Shown piece after piece: positions 6,347 to 6,683 of a stretch of 6,683 nucleotides of DNA. The notes beneath the pieces were generated by a model, which was not told where the DNA came from, did no database searches, and worked only from the letters and a program-made list of their open reading frames with translations. How positions within the stretch are numbered: position 1 is the stretch's first letter; every line of letters starts with the position of its first letter. Source of the stretch: Gemmatimonas phototrophica. GTDB taxonomy: Bacteria > Gemmatimonadota > Gemmatimonadetes > Longimicrobiales > Gaopeijiaceae. The position numbers and the translations under genes are program-made. The stretch spans positions 1 through 6,683 of the forward strand of contig CAMCNM010000107.1 of assembly GCA_945876015.1 (NCBI GenBank), given 5' to 3'.

Positions 6347-6406
6347 TTGATGCGAGCCACGGGGGTGAGGGCCCAATGGTAGGCAATGACTTCGGCCCGC
6401 GACACC

Positions 6407-6419
6407 CTCCGGACCGGAG
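6407..6419. repeat. Inverted repeat CTCCGG-A-CCGGAG upstream of the TPR gene
   Basis: Two perfect 6-bp arms flank a single central base, about 60 bp upstream of the TPR gene start and 14 bp from the IS481 end. It could be an operator for the TPR-VOC unit. CCGG-containing palindromes are common by chance at this GC content. Confidence 0.3.
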
Positions 6420-6427
6420 CGTCCCGA

Positions 6428-6433
6428 TCTAGC
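6428..6433. other. Probable IS481-type target site TCTAGC (one copy of the duplication)
   Basis: TCTAGC directly abuts the putative IS end beginning TGTGATTGC. Bordetella IS481 is known to insert at NCTAGN and duplicate 6 bp, and this hexamer fits that pattern exactly. The second copy would be beyond the window. Confidence 0.5.
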
Positions 6434-6452
6434 TGTGATTGCTAAGGACGTT

Positions 6453-6527
6453 GTTCACTGAGCTCCGACGAGCGCAGGCTGGAGATGACTAGTCAACCAT
6501 CCCAGCTCGCCGGAGGTCTCAGTGAAC
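6453..6527 (+). promoter_or_regulatory. Long imperfect hairpin enclosing the transposase SD and start codon
   Basis: GTTCACTGAG (6453-6462) is a perfect inverted repeat of CTCAGTGAAC (6518-6527). Moving inwards, CTCCG (6463-6467) pairs with CGGAG (6511-6515), CGAG with CTCG, CTGG with CCAG, and GATG with CATC, around a self-complementary GACTAGTC near the apex (6487-6494). The GGAGG SD (6512-6516) and GTG start (6522-6524) both lie in the 3' arm, so the folded RNA would hide the translation start. Confidence 0.6.
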
Positions 6528-6683
6528 ATCCACCAGAATGCGCGGCTCGTGGTCGCAGGTCGAGTCCTGGTGGTTCAGAGGGTGGTGTTTGAAGGGCAGT
6601 CGGCCCCGGAAGTCAGCCATTCGCTGGGGATTAGTGCACGGACGGTCTGGAAATGGGTCCGCCGCTATCGGCAGGGTGGCTGG
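6522..6683 (+). CDS. IS481-family transposase, N-terminal 54 codons (3' end beyond window)
   Basis: This would encode the DDE transposase that moves the element. The visible 54 residues begin MNIHQNARLVVAGR, which matches the N-terminal pattern of IS481 transposases (MNIHxNARLTPxGR, from memory). They continue into a helix-turn-helix, SAPEVSHSLGISARTVWKWV (27-46), followed by RRYRQGG, the DNA-binding domain that recognises the terminal repeats. The integrase-type catalytic domain lies outside. The GTG start is supported by GGAGG (6512-6516) five bases upstream and by the fit to the family N-terminus. The frame is intact to the window edge, so nothing here shows the element is dead. Confidence 0.85.
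   Translation, partial: MNIHQNARLVVAGRVLVVQRVVFEGQSAPEVSHSLGISARTVWKWVRRYRQGGW

Larger units (their letters stand above)
6434..6683 (+). mobile_element. IS481-family insertion sequence, left end (right end beyond window)
   Basis: The element appears to begin at TGTGATTGCTAAGGACG (6434-6450), with the family's TGT terminus next to an NCTAGN target. It contains an 88-nt leader and then the start of an IS481-type transposase, which is cut by the window edge. The left terminal inverted repeat cannot be confirmed without the right end. Confidence 0.7.

Overview
The window is high-GC DNA from a Gram-negative-type bacterium: it has a predicted secreted beta-barrel protein with a Sec signal peptide, strong SD sequences and several GTG starts. 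The lineage cannot be fixed from the sequence. The mix of genes would fit an uncultured high-GC phylum such as Eisenbacteria or Gemmatimonadota, but that is a guess.

Layout. (1) 1-1658, minus strand: murI (glutamate racemase, peptidoglycan D-Glu supply) followed after 57 nt by recQ (3'-5' DNA helicase), which runs off the left edge. (2) 1659-2117: a gene-free divergent region with a GC-rich palindrome and an AT-rich promoter-like patch. (3) 2118-4273, plus strand: a 41-residue single-pass membrane microprotein, a 198-nt spacer with a TTGACA box and a palindrome TTAGGC-GG-GCCTAA that resembles DtxR/MntR-type metalloregulator sites, then an Nramp divalent-metal transporter (mntH) whose stop overlaps the start of a universal stress protein (TGATG). 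(4) 4363-4890, plus strand: a small secreted protein that reads as an eight-stranded outer-membrane barrel. (5) 4887-6346, minus strand: a TPR-like protein followed by a two-domain VOC/CatE-like dioxygenase; the VOC gene ends on the same CTAG as the barrel gene. (6) 6434-6683: the left end of an IS481-family insertion sequence, with the first 54 codons of its transposase.

The best candidate for an interesting system is the metal-uptake module: operator, Nramp transporter, translationally coupled nucleotide-binding USP, a microprotein upstream and possibly an outer-membrane protein downstream. The second point of interest is a long imperfect hairpin in the IS481 leader, whose 3' arm contains the SD and GTG start of the transposase, so transcripts reading in from outside could be translationally masked. 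Nothing in the window looks like a CRISPR array, tRNA or rRNA.
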